From NCBI RefSeq assembly GCF_007655135.1, contig NC_045134.1, positions 12,482,982 through 12,546,981 of the forward strand: a DNA stretch of 64,000 nucleotides. Reading direction: 5' to 3'. Origin of the DNA: Punica granatum. Lineage: Eukaryota; Streptophyta; Magnoliopsida; Myrtales; Lythraceae. How positions within the stretch are numbered: the first letter of the stretch is position 1; each line of letters opens with the position of its first letter. The position numbers and the translations under genes are program-made. Positions 46,901 through 58,542 of this stretch are shown piece after piece. The notes below the pieces were generated by a model. It was not told where the DNA came from and searched no databases. It was given only the letters and a program-made list of their open reading frames with translations.

Positions 46901-47660
46901 TGGGAGCTGAGGGCGAATGAGAGTCAAAGCTGAGGAGCGTCCGTACGAGCTGAGGGAGTCTGCCGAAATCGAGCTGTGGGTTTTTCTTCCGTGTGTGTTC
47001 CAGTCTTTTTTTGGTGAACCCCTGCCTGAGCCAAAGATCCTGAGCTGCGGGATTTTTGGTTTCGAAAAAGTCGAGAGAACCCCCCACCCCGACAGGGAGA
47101 GAGCTCCGGTTTTTTTCGGATGGATCCAAGAATGTTGCGGCTAGGGTTTCCGTGATTTTTTGTTTCCGTTTTTCTTCGATTCCTTTCCGTTTTGGATTCC
47201 CCTGGCTCCCCCGCTCCTTGCTGCCCTGGAAGAAGAAGAACAGTGGCGTCGGGCAGCAATTCGGGCAGCTGTCAGCAGCCCTGACCGGATTTTTTTTTTT
47301 CGAATTCGACGGCGTACAAATTAAAAATTTCGTCTTCTTGATTGGACGTCGGAAAAATAATTCGAGACCGTCATCGTGGTTAGAAAAATTTATCGATCGA
47401 TATTACGTGATAAAATTATTTTCAATCTCGAATTTTGTCCCGAATTTTGAAAAATGACGTCGATGTACACGAAATTCGAAAACGTCCCAAACAGCATTAT
47501 TTTTGAAAAAAATCATAAAATTGGTGTTAAATTAGGAAAATTTGTTATTTTCAAGAACTTCATGAATGCTCAAGTAATCAATCAGAAACACTTCCCTCAC
47601 GGGTGGCAAAATGACGATTTTGCCTCTTTGGAGCCGGTGGACCAAAATTAGGTGCTGACA
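43965..47660 (-). repeat. Right LTR (5' LTR in element orientation), 3696 bp
   Basis: Partner of 33989-37671. Differences are mostly single transitions plus small indels. The clearest indels are in the GC-rich repeat zone, where this copy has an extra GACCGAAGGGTTGGACTGG-like unit near 46480 and lacks short blocks near 46560. Confidence 0.95.
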
Positions 47661-47665
47661 CTTCT
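47661..47665. repeat. Target-site duplication CTTCT (right)
   Basis: Matches 33984-33988. Confidence 0.9.
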
Positions 47666-48744
47666 CATGAGCTTTTTGGTCTTTTTGATATTTTTCCTTG
47701 ATCCTTACACGAGTTAGGCACATCCTCGTAAAATTTGAAGATCGTTTGACCTCGAAATGTTCCCAATACAATTTTTCTTCGATAGCTGGCCTGAATCGGA
47801 AGATTTGATTCTGATCTGTGAGAATATATTCGATTTTGTACTAATCTAGCCGAAAATATCTCCTTTTTTTTTAATCGCAGTGAATTAGGAATCCAATGGC
47901 GTTGGCCATGCTTGAAAATACGAAGAATTGAATTTTTTTTTATGGATTTTCTCCCTCGACTGGCAGAGTCTGTCCTGGTTTAACAGTTTCGGGCATCGTG
48001 CGCTCAAAAATTCATAACTCTCTCTCTGTATTGAATCTTGGAATGAATGGCCCGTCAAATTGAACCCAACTCGATTTCCTAGGTCAAGCATATGGAATTC
48101 ACCTTTTTAGGTTCAGGATTGACCGTGATATGATGCGTCGAATCCCATACTCGAGCTGCTGTATCCACTGTTTGGGCACTCCAAGTCCCACGAATTTTAT
48201 CTTTTTGCTCGAATGGACTCTCGAAGTGATTTTTGCATTGAAATGTCCCCGGCTCACAAACCTTGATCTAAAAATATCGAACTTGGTTTTAGGATCTATG
48301 AAGATAGTCGTTCTCATTGAAGAAAATGATACAGAGACGTGATTTCCCCTTTGTCCATTGCCTTCAGTTCGAATATTGATAATTCATGCCTTACTCTTCG
48401 GGATCAATTGTGTGTGCTGCAAAATTTCATATGTTGCCCTTGCCAATTTTTTGTTAGAGTTTTGGGATCCTAATTGAGGGCCGGTGGACCAAAATGGGGT
48501 GCTGACAACACGTGAATGGTCGCTCAACGATGAGCTAAGTGTTTGGCTATCTAACAAAATTCAAGCAGCAACATTCATTCAAATGGATCAACGATATTCA
48601 TTCTTCTTCTGTCGTCTCAGCATTATATATTTTATATGGATTTTATATGTGAAAAATGCATGTATTTGTATAAATATATTTTTGTTTTGCTTGGTGTATG
48701 TATGGAATCTTTTGGTTATATGATCCAAGGCAAACCCATGTGAA

Positions 48745-49062
48745 CTAAGGCATGGTTAATGTAGTACTTGCAAGTTGCTGCTGTTCAGATACCGCATGCT
48801 ATAGAACTGGCCGTCCAAATTATACCAGTTCTAATCAATTAAGACTCAATTTTTTTTCGATAATCCTATTTCACCACGTGACGCAAGAAAATGTAAATTA
48901 ATTGCAACAATAAGAAAATGAATGTTGACCAATTAAACCATGATTCATGTAGTATGGTTAGTTGCCGCAATTCAGGTACCGCATGCTATAGAACTGGCCG
49001 TCCAAATTATACCAATTCTAATCTAGGAAAACCGTGAGAAATTCTTCGATGACCCTATTGAG
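48745..49062. repeat. 187-bp direct duplication
   Basis: ACCGCATGCTATAGAACTGG and the following CCGTCCAAATTATACCA occur at 48791 and again at 48978, an offset of 187 bp. Similarity extends left to CATGGTTAATGTAGTA / CATGATTCATGTAGTA. A third partial copy (AGAAAATACTAATTAAATTG, AATGAATGTTGAC) continues at 49380, after the candidate solo LTR. Confidence 0.88.
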
Positions 49063-49363
49063 TGTCTCGTATTTTAGCAGAGAGTCGAAAGCAGTGACGA
49101 GATTGAATGAAAAAGAAGGAACGAGATATCAGATTCTACTGAGATAATATTTCCCTTTTGGATTTCATTATACATGAGATATTAGAGATAATTTTAGATA
49201 TCTTTATAACATTTTAGATGAAGAAATATCCTAAGATTATAATAGGATATTTTTGAAATATTGGAAATGTATTGCATATTTATTTAAAGGGAGAGGTTCT
49301 ATCAAGACAACGTATTCTCTTGGAGTTTCTAGAATTCGTCCAAATCTGTATCCTTCTCCAACA
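49063..49363 (+). mobile_element. Candidate solo LTR (301 bp)
   Basis: The insert begins TGTCTCGTATTTTAGC and ends TCCTTCTCCAACA. It has a TATA-like TATTTATTTAAAGGG near 49276, about 85 bp before its end, as in small copia LTRs. It interrupts the duplicated intergenic sequence: similarity to the 187-bp unit stops at GACCCTATT and resumes at GACCTTATG. Flanking repeats are imperfect, so the termini and TSD are uncertain. Confidence 0.45.
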
Positions 49364-50321
49364 GACCTTATGGTAATGTGAGAAAATACTAATTAAATTG
49401 TAATAAATAGGATAATGAATGTTGACAAGTAGAGTAATTCTTAATTTTAGCAATTTCATGATTCGTTTTCTTCTCACCGCGTAATTTAATTTGAGATTGG
49501 ACCATTAAGATTTTCCGGGGAATATCTGTTATATTCCTAAGATGATATGCCACAATCATGCTATTGGTCCATATCGAACCACAGCTTAAAGTCTGTAGAA
49601 GTCTAAACCGTAATACCAAAGCTGGCCCCGGTAATATGCCAGTATGGTTTACCCAAAAAAGAAAAGCCCAAAGAAAAAAAAAAGTGTTCTGTCCAACGAT
49701 GTTAATAAAAGACAACCTACTTGATGGCCAGATATCCGCGTAGCACGAGACGCAATAAAACATCGGAGACTTGTCAAAGCTAAGGAAAAGTCTTGGTCAT
49801 GGATAGAAAAGTAGAAACTTCTGCAAGTGCAATTAAAACGCACGCTTCTAAACATGGACAAAGTCAAAATTTCCTGAGGAGCAATTAAAATTTTAATATA
49901 TCAGGCTGACCTCCAAATGAGGCTATATATAGTGTTAACTAATTAGTTGAATATATCCATACTCTTAAAAAAAAATCGTATTTCATTACATATTATGTAG
50001 AAGGGAAAAATTGATGATTAATCACCAATAATATAGATACATCGCCAAGAAAAAAGAAGAAGAAGAAGAGAAATTACCAATATAGCTCATAAATATCACA
50101 ACCCTCTTCTTTTGCGATTAGAAGGAAAATTTGTGATTTTCTTTTTATCACGAAAATTCATGAGCATAACAAAGACAAACAACAATAAAAGGATACAAAA
50201 GAATTCTACTAAAATAAAGAGAATTTTTAATAATCACCTCTTGATTATAAAAACGAGTACGTAATTTACTTAATAATATACAAGTAATTATATAAAAAAA
50301 ATAAGTAAATTAACTCAATAG

Positions 50322-50512
50322 CGTTGGTTTAATGGTTAAAAGGTGAGACTAATTAGGAAATTCCAAATTCAAATCATTTTGGAAATCATACAGCAAAAGA
50401 CTCCTTATTGGGTCACCTGCACGCCATGTGGCTAGACTGATCTGGCCAATGTGCTCGTAGAGTGTTTATCCGAACTGTGGGATTCAAACAGTCTCATTAT
50501 AAAAAAAGAAAG
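50322..50512 (+). mobile_element. Candidate SINE upstream of the WAK gene
   Basis: The sequence starts with a tRNA-like head (AGCGTTGGTTTAATGGTTAA, A-box-like) and a degenerate B box (CCAAATTCAAATC). A 110-bp body (CACGCCATGTGGCTAGACTG) and an A-rich end follow. No TSD was found. It would sit about 225 bp upstream of the WAK start codon. Confidence 0.42.
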
Positions 50513-50736
50513 GCAATATATATAATTAAGGGTAAATAGTCTACTTGAAAATATATAAATAATTTATTTGCATGTACCGTACGTGCCTTTTCAATCTTAT
50601 GTATTGTAGACCAATTGGTGTACATACATATATTCTCACCTAAACTATATATATATATATATATATATATATTCTCACCACAAGAAGTCATAGATAATCA
50701 CCCGAAGTTCTAAGCGAAAGAACATACGCTATAGTC

Positions 50737-53700
50737 ATGGCTTCAAAGAATGATTTAGCGAGAACTCTTTGTTCAACCATAGTACTTATGATTGTACAAT
50801 GGACAACAATGGTTTCGTGCCAGACCGTGTCGCCGGAATGCCCATCGATGTGCGGGAACGTAAGCATCCGGTACCCATTTGGGGTTGGTGATGGCTGCTT
50901 CTTGAGCTCTGAGTTCAGCATCACCTGCAACACCACCCACTTCGATCCTCCAAGGCCGTTCCTCTCCACCTCAACCGTAACGGAAGTCAAGAACATATCC
51001 CTCGATGGTGAACTGTGGGTTGATATGCCATTTGGCTCTTATTGTCCCGAGAATGCCACTTCCAACTCCACCGAGCTTAATGTGACTCTATCCGCCTTTT
51101 CATTCTCCTCGACCCGCAACAAGTTCACAGCGATTGGTTGCTCCACTCTTGCCCTCATTACCAACCAAAATGAAAACATCAATAATAACGGTACTATTTC
51201 ATCGAGCGGGTGTTTCTCTACTTGCAACAGCATCGATAGTGTGATAGAAGGATCATGTGATGGCATTGGCTGCTGCCAAACCGTGATACCAAAGAAGCTC
51301 AGCAGTTATATTATAGCCGTCACTGACGTCAACAGCACAGCTGTAGAGAGTTTCAGCAAGTGCAGTTATGCGTTTATAGTAGAAGAGAAGTCCTTAAATT
51401 TCTCCAAAGCTGATCTCGCGAACATGCAGAACCGAACAGCAGTTCCGGCTGTTGTCGATTGGGCTATTTGGAACGAAACATGTGATGCAGCTAAAAGGAA
51501 CCCAAGTTCTTATGCTTGCAAGGCTGCGAACAGCACGTGCTACGATCCTGAGAACATCAGTGGGTATCGGTGTAATTGCTCCGATGGGTTTCAAGGAAAT
51601 CCGTACCTTCCCGATGGTTGTGAAGGTACATATTTATTTATTTAGTCATTCGTTTTGATAGGAGTTAAGGTACATATTTAATATACTGTCAATCATGGCT
51701 CATTATGAATTGATACATTGGTAGCTAGCCCTCAAATTAAGGTCACTAATCAATTTGTTCTGCAGATATCGATGAATGCAAGGTCCCAGAAAATAATCCA
51801 TGTTCAAAGGATTGCCGCAATATCCTGGGAAGCTACCGATGTTCATGCCCGGTTGGTTTTCATGGGGATGGCAGAAGAGATGGGGAAGGATGCAGCATGA
51901 AACAATCCTTCTTAATTTCGATAATAGTGGGTCAGTCTTATTCGCTTGAATTATTTGGTGATAATAGTCTCTCACAGTTCTCTTTGAAGAGTAAGAGCAA
52001 TAACCGTAGAATATTAGTGCAAGACTTTGATTATTATGCTTGCAGTCTTTCTTGAAGTTTCAGAGAGAAGGTGATGTCTTTTCTAGTTAGGACTGGCTTC
52101 CACGAAAGTTCGATTTTTGGAAAATTAAAGACACTTTTGGTTCCCTAGATTTTGTCATTTTCGTCTTATAAATTTTTTTTTGTCATTCTTGTATTCTTAT
52201 CATCTATCTTTGGTGTTTTTATTACTTTTGTTTGGATGTCACATTCTCCGCTAAAATAGGCTGATTTATCAATTTTAATAAAAATATCTATTTTTGAAAT
52301 TTTAAATTTAAATAAAAATAAAATAAAATGAATACTTTCTATTTTTAAGAAAATAAAATTGATGAGAGAACATCTTGTATGCAACGGAGATATCACGTAA
52401 GATTATATTACAAGACAAATAGAAAATAGAATTGAAGAGAGGAGTGGTGGTCGAAAGGGACGTCCCCACCACCTGACACATGTGACGAACGCGGTCCGAC
52501 CCCACTCACAGCCTTGGTCAGAGAGGTGGTTAGCTGGCGGGGATGCCCCCAACCCACTCTCTCCCATTTTAATAATTAAACTTAGAATCTCTTATTTCTA
52601 ATCAAGGATAATGCCACGAAAATAATTTATGTTAAGTTGCTACTTTTCTTTTTTGAAAAAAAAAAATCTCAGATACGCCACCAATATTTTCATCGATGGC
52701 TCTATGACATATGATAAGGCAGTTGTTCCACTCTATCTTTTGTTGTTATCTTTTTTTTTTTTAATTACAAAGGAGGTCTATAAACTTAGTACAATAAAAT
52801 ATAAATCTTAAATATCTAGTAAAGATGCACGAGTAGTCCTATCTGCGTATCAAAACTAAAACTTTTGATTACCAAAAAAGAGTGTACACTATTACCCTAC
52901 ATCCTCTTTGATTTTGTCCTTGGCTTTATATATTGTTGGAAATAGAGAAATTTGGTCAACGTTTATGTTTGTATTATATTGAACGGCTACTCAGACGATC
53001 CACGGAATGATAGTTACTTTAATGCTCTAAACGATTGACAGTTGTCCTGTGGCTCCTTCAGAATCTGGATAACATTTTGATTTCAAGTCTAACATGGAAA
53101 TTTCATGAAGATGTGACTGTTTCAAACATTTATTCTTAAGTATTGGAATCATCTTGGCGACACAAGTGATTTTATTTATGCTGTTTCCTTTGCAGGCGTT
53201 GGTGTAGGCTTCGTCGTTATGCTCTTCACAAGCGGATTTCTTTACTTTGGCGGCAAGAAAAGGAAGTTGATGAGGTTGAAAGAGAAGTACTTCGAGCTAA
53301 ATGGTGGATTATTACTGCAGCAACAGCTCCATCAGCGAGATGGAAGCACGAATACCATGAGAATTTTCACTGCTGAAGAGCTAGAGAAAGCCACTGACAG
53401 CTATGCCGAGAATCGAATTGTGGGTCAGGGAGGATACGGAACCGTCTACAAGGGGACGTTACCGGACAACACGGTTATAGCCATTAAGAAGTCCAAAGTG
53501 ATGGACCAGAACCAGATAGAGCAATTCATCAATGAGGTGATTGTTCTGTCGCAGATTAATCACAGGAACGTTGTGAAGCTGCTGGGCTGCTGCCTGGAGA
53601 CAGAAGTACCGCTATTAGTATACAAGTTCATCAGTAACGGAACTCTGTTCCATCACATCCACGACAAAGGTAATGATACCAAAATGCCATGGGAAACCCG

Positions 53701-54388
53701 TTTGCGGATCGCTGCAGAGACTGCAGGAGTGCTCTCATATCTCCACTCTGCTGCTTCTGTCCCAATAATTCATCGAGACATCAAGTCTACAAACATACTC
53801 CTCGATGAGGACTGTGTCGCTAAAGTGTCAGATTTTGGGGCTTCAAGATTGGTTCCACTAGACCAGGCGGAGATGTCCACAATGGTCCAAGGAACCTTAG
53901 GATACTTGGACCCTGAATACTTGCACACGAGCACATTGACAGAGAAGAGCGATGTCTACAGCTTTGGGGTGGTGCTTGTCGAGCTCATGACAGGGCGGAA
54001 GGCTCTCTCCTTCGACAAGCCTGAAGAAGAGAGGTGTTTAGCGATGTATTTCGTATCTTCTCTGAAGGAGGATCGCTTGCTTCAGATCATTGAGGAATCC
54101 ATAGCGAGGAATGATGGCGATGAAGAGCAAGTGAAGGAAGTGGCAGTGCTGGCAAAGAGGTGTCTGAGGATAAAAGGTGAGGATAGGCCGACCATGAAGG
54201 AAGTGGCGATGGAACTCGAGGGGATTAGAGTGATGGCTAATCATCCTTGGGTCGCGATCGAGTTAGATACTCAAGAGACACAGAATTTGCTTGGAGAAGC
54301 AACTGATTCTGTAGCGTATAGTAATATAACCGCAACTTATGACAGTATGACCACCCATGTAATGCCTCCCCTGGCTGGTGGGAGATAG
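50737..54388 (+). CDS. Wall-associated receptor kinase-like protein, copy 1 (748 aa)
   Basis: Exons join 50737-51625, 51766-51930 and 53196-54388, all GT-AG with matching phase. A signal peptide (about 1-28) is followed by a GUB_WAK galacturonan-binding region ([15 protein letters not shown]). A WAK-associated Cys-rich segment ending [14 protein letters not shown] and a calcium-binding EGF (DIDEC ... [14 protein letters not shown], about 297-340) come next. One membrane helix lies at about 345-370. The kinase has the glycine loop GQGGYG at 428-433, Lys449, Glu465, HRD with Asp546 and DFG with Asp564, so it is intact and of RD type. WAKs sit in the plasma membrane and bind pectin fragments. 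Compared with the second copy, it lacks the intron inside the N-terminal domain. The 1265-nt second intron is large. The ligand and exact orthologue are unknown. Confidence 0.93.
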
Positions 54389-57300
54389 TAAGCCATTTGT
54401 CCATTTTCAGTTTTTTGGGTCTACATCTTTAAGGTTATATGTTCATTGAGTCACTCATCGGATCTGTATTTCAGGATCAAGTAATAATAACATGTATAAA
54501 GGGTATTTTGGACTTTTACAACATGTTTGCTAACACGGTATCCAAATTCCCACGCTAAATCGAATTCCGGATGGAATCCGGATTCCTATCTTTGCCCACA
54601 CTCTTAGCGAAAATCGGAATTCTGAATGGAGTTTTCATTCAAGAGCCATCAGGAATCATGATGTCCCATGGAATTGCCTCCATGATGATTCCTTCCTAGC
54701 TAGGGTGTCAAAAAGGAAAACCAAATTACCTCCTTGCCCCTTCCTATGAATCACATTTTCAACCCCCTGCCATAAGGCCTTGTTTGGCAATGAAGACATA
54801 TTCAACTCCATTTATTTTTTACTAGCTACAAGACAAATGGGGGACGTTTTTTGTTTTTCCAACAGGGAATGTGTGGGCTTCAGGATTTGAAACTTTTCTA
54901 TGGGCGACAAAGTTGCTTTCTGATGGGCTTTTTTTTTTTTTTAAATTCTCCGTGACTTCCCCTTTACTTATTTTTACGCAGGTCACCATGCAATGAGATG
55001 CGTAGGAGCAACGTCCTGATGATCCATTATTTTTTATTCACATTTTATCTAATAAATCGGCCAAATAGAAGATATTTAGAGAAATATATGTCTACAGTAA
55101 TTGCATATAAATTTTGAAAATCAATTTCAAATAAAAAAATACTGATACGAATTTAAAATACAAATAGAAAGTACAGGTCATCAGCGTCTTGTCTCTGCAC
55201 GCCAAAATGAATTTACGATACGGTCGCATACGACATTTATTTCGTTTCTACTCATATCAACTTTAATTCAGATTCTTGGTTGTTGAGGTGGATTTCGAAA
55301 TTCATCGTAATCTGTCCAAGGATCACCGTACTCCTCAAATAATATGTTCTGGTAATAATTACCCCGAATAAAATTATGTTATAAAAAACAAGCAAGGGCA
55401 ATTTCCTTCTTAGCTAAGGTTTCAGAAAGGGAAACTAAATTACCTCCTTGCCCCTTCCTAAGAATCAAATTTTCAACGCCTTGCCATTCTAAATTTTAAA
55501 TCTCCTTTCACATTGCTGCCGCCTCCGCCGCCCATTTCTCCGATTACCTTTCTTCGACAACCTTCCTTCTCCTGCTTCCCGACTCATTTAAGGACGAACA
55601 AAGGAGGATCAAGCCTCATTGGGACCACACCCTACTTAGGCTATGATCTAACTCGGTGGATAATTTGTATGTCTTCGAATTCCGCCAGAGGCCAATGCAA
55701 ATGAGGAGGGTGCGGGTTGTGAAGACGTGGTCAGTCATTGGGTTAGTTTTGAATTATTTTTTGCTGCAACTAATCTGAATAATTTTACACGATATGCGTA
55801 AATAAAATTTAGTTAAAACGGAATCAATAATGTTAAGGATATCAATAAATTACAAAAAATTATTCATAATCCTTATTTCAACATCAATTGAATGATACTT
55901 CGATGAGAGAGTGTAATTATTTTGAAATTATTATGTATAAGTTTCTTCTCAAAGTAAGGACCGAAATAGATGAGTCTGAGACTTTCTTATAGTTACATGT
56001 AGCACTCCTAATTTCATCAGAAACAATAAATTAGTAATAATTTAATTTTGATTAATAGAATAATTATTTAGTCAAACACGCAAAGTATATACACTTCTTT
56101 ATCAAGAAAAATCATATCAAAATTGATCATTTCGTTACTTCTTTCTATCTCAATTCTTTTAATATATGTTAAATTGTTAAACCACCTCAAAATCTATAAA
56201 GGTATAGATTAAAAAATAAATGATAAAGAAAAATTTTCATACAAGTATAATTGTTCTGAGCAAATAATAATCGCACCAAACAAATTAACATTCAATTAAA
56301 AGATAACAAAGTAAATAAATTATTTTTATAAATACATGAATTTGACGCTTATAGATTTTGAGAAAACCTGACGAAGCCCAGTGAAATACTAGTAAAGTCT
56401 TGTGAATCGACCAAATCGATGTAAGATATTGGTGTTAGTATATCGAATAAACGTGTACAATATATATATATATATAGTGCAAAAGGTCATACAGATTAAT
56501 AAGGAACTTTCCTATCGAATATAAAAAGTCCGATATACTGAAATTTTGATCTTAGCAAATAATCGGCTTAGTTCCACTATACAATATATACGACATATAT
56601 TATCGGTAATAGCATTCTAAGTCTCAATATATGATGTATACTGCAAATATATATGTATTTCTAAAATGAAGATTGCATGTATAGTTTCCACAATATATAT
56701 TACGATAATGTAAATATATATTACACTTGTATCAAACAGCATATATAAAAATATTTATATTCCCATAATATAAGAATTGTATGTTATCATTTAGTTGTAT
56801 ATCAAATACTTTAGTATATATTTTGTTGTATATCGAATATTTCGTAATATAATATTTTGCATAATTAAAGGGACGAGGTGATTCGACGTGCCAAGTTTTC
56901 CGTTGGGCTATATGTGGATGTAATCTACATATTCTACTATATATATTAAATAAGAAAATATTATGAATATATTTTCACGGTGGATAAATATTTCTTGATA
57001 AAGAATATAAAAATTTCCTTACTATATGAATGATGGCGTGACATCGTGAGAGAGTTTCATTTTATATTTTTGATGATGTAGCTCCATGAGAATTCAATTG
57101 GACTTTGTTTTTCAAATATATTGATATAGATTCTATAATCAAGTGAAAATTTTACTGTAGTTGACTAAAAAAACGACTATGATAATTGATAATATCTCTG
57201 CTGTTTGGATTTCAATTTAAAAATCTCATCCGTGCATGCGGCAACCTTAACTAGAGCCACTGTAACATTGAGATGCGTCTTGCCTTGAACGAAGATGAAG

Positions 57301-57586
57301 AGTGAAGAGAATCCTTGGAACGTTAAGTTCGGATCATGGCCTTTCCTATCTGCCAACAACCTCCTTGCGCAGTTGGAAAACCCCTCGTTGTGCGGCTCTA
57401 GGCATCTTGGGCTGACAGCACTTCGAGACGCATCGCCTCTTTTCTTTGAAATCCCACTATAGTAATACCAAGAAAAAGAGAAAATGAGAGACCTAAAGTA
57501 ATGAGAAAATGACTTGTCACTGTGAAGCTATAAGGTATCATACCCTGGGGATTACGAAATAACGAAAAAGTAAAAGTGACTGAGAT
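54389..57586. other. AT-rich spacer between the WAK genes
   Basis: The start holds the 3' UTR of WAK copy 1. A roughly 90-bp sequence around 54690-54780 recurs at 55405-55490 (shared ACCTCCTTGCCCCTTCCTA), a dispersed direct repeat. Another (TA)n-type run lies at about 56459-56475. Frames at 55513-55704 and 57177-57359 lack domains. No gene is supported. Confidence 0.55.
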
Positions 57587-57928
57587 GTGGGGGGAAAAAC
57601 TTTTGTTCGTTTACCAGGTTTAGCACTCTTAAGTCGGCTTCTTGGTTGGGAGGTTCCTATTTTCATTCTTGTTTTTCTTGTTGGTTCGGTAGTAGGTTCC
57701 AGCTTGCACATGCAGGATCCCGCAGGAGGTCAACCTGCTTCCAATCCTGCAGCGGAGCAACCCTCCAACGTGCCTTCAGGCAGTGAAATGGAGGATAGCA
57801 GTAGGAGCTCCGGTTGGACTACTCTTTTCGATTTTGAAGGCGAAGAAGGGGCCAAGCCAGACCCCCAAAAAGCCCCCGAGAATCCAGGAGCTCCCGAGGA
57901 AGCAGATATTCTCCTTCCCGTGCCCTAA
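57587..57928 (+). pseudogene. Organelle-like ORF fragment ending in a premature stop
   Basis: A 113-codon frame opens with MGGKTFVRLPGLALLSRLLG and a hydrophobic helix (VPIFILVFLVGSVVGSSL). An acidic, Pro/Ser-rich segment follows (PSNVPSGSEMEDSSRSS, then TTLFDFEGEEGA), ending LLPVP-stop. After the TAA the frame continues as PYHEDEVIGGDS. The inverted partner copy at 58240-58542 has TAC at this position, so the stop is secondary. The style recalls conserved unidentified reading frames of plant mitochondrial DNA, which would make this a NUMT. That is from memory and needs a search. Composition is GC-rich against very AT-rich flanks. Confidence 0.4.
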
Positions 57929-58542
57929 CCCTATCACGAGGATGAAGTGATCGGAGGTGATAGTAAAATCCTATTTTAATCCGATCAAAAATGGTTTAGG
58001 ATTAAAAAAGAGGATTTGATTTTTTAATATTTATTTATATTGATATTTGTATAAAATAACAATTCCTTACCCATACTTTTATTTTTTATATACTTCCATC
58101 AATATATATATTCGCCTGAGAATGGGTCGATCCCTATTCACATTACTTCAAAATTGGACTGGCCAGTTGAATAAAAGAATGATTAAATAAAAAACTAAAA
58201 ATGAATCAACAATCAAAACTAGCAGGATGTCAAATCGGTAAAAGTATAGGTAAGGAATTGTTATTTTATACAAATATCACCAGAAATAAATATAAAAAAA
58301 TCAAATCCTCTTTTTTAATCCTGAATCATTTTTTATCATATTAAAATTGGATTTTACTACCACCTCCGATCACTTCATCCTCGTGACAGGGGTAGGGTAC
58401 GGGGAGGGAGAATATCTGCTTCCCCAGGAGCTACTGGATTCCCAAGGGGCGTTTTGGGGGTCCGACTGGGCCCCTTCTTCGCCTTCAAAATCCAAAAGAG
58501 TAGTCTAACCGGAGCTCCCACTGCTACCCTCCATTTCACTGC
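57780..58542. repeat. Inverted duplication, about 300-bp arms, 158-bp loop
   Basis: The left arm (57780-58081) and right arm (58240-58542) are reverse complements with scattered differences. They cover the end of the organelle-like frame and its downstream AT-rich DNA. Boundaries are GCAGTGAAATGGAGG on the outside and CATACTTTTA / TAAAAGTATA on the inside. The RNA or single-stranded DNA could form a long hairpin. Confidence 0.92.

Larger units (their letters stand above)
33989..47660 (-). mobile_element. Non-autonomous Tat/Ogre-like gypsy LTR retrotransposon (13.7 kb)
   Basis: Two direct LTRs of about 3.7 kb (33989-37671 and 43965-47660) have TG...CA termini and perfect 5-bp TSDs (CTTCT). 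Minus orientation is set by a PBS just inside the right LTR (TGGCGACTCCACTGGGGAC on the minus strand) and a polypurine tract just inside the left LTR. Known Ogre elements use a tRNA-Arg PBS of this type, have very long LTRs and carry tandem repeats in the 3' UTR; all three fit. The 6.3-kb interior has no recognisable gag, protease, RT or integrase, so the element must have been mobilised in trans. About 2% LTR difference in the sampled start indicates a fairly recent insertion. Confidence 0.92.
29860..48507 (-). mobile_element. Older Tat/Ogre-like solo LTR (about 5 kb), split by a younger relative
   Basis: The left end (TGTGTTAACCCGAATTTCGTC) and right end (GGACCAAAATGGGGTGCTGACA, written as two shorter matches) correspond to the two termini of the younger element's LTR. 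About 4.13 kb lies left of the younger insertion and 0.84 kb right of it. No second copy or internal region belongs to it, so it is a solo LTR. Flanks read ACATG and ACACG, a TSD with one mismatch. It shares with the younger LTRs the GGGTTCTRTTAC-type block near 30045 and the GGGCGTTGGA blocks near 30640. It also carries its own MITEs at 31999-32416. Confidence 0.8.
48508..50736. other. Intergenic region upstream of the first WAK gene
   Basis: It holds a 187-bp duplication, a candidate solo LTR, a candidate SINE and a (TA)n run at 50646-50671 about 65 bp before the WAK start codon (each described separately where supportable). No other gene is seen; frames at 49389-49763 and 49558-49743 lack domains. 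Confidence 0.6.
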
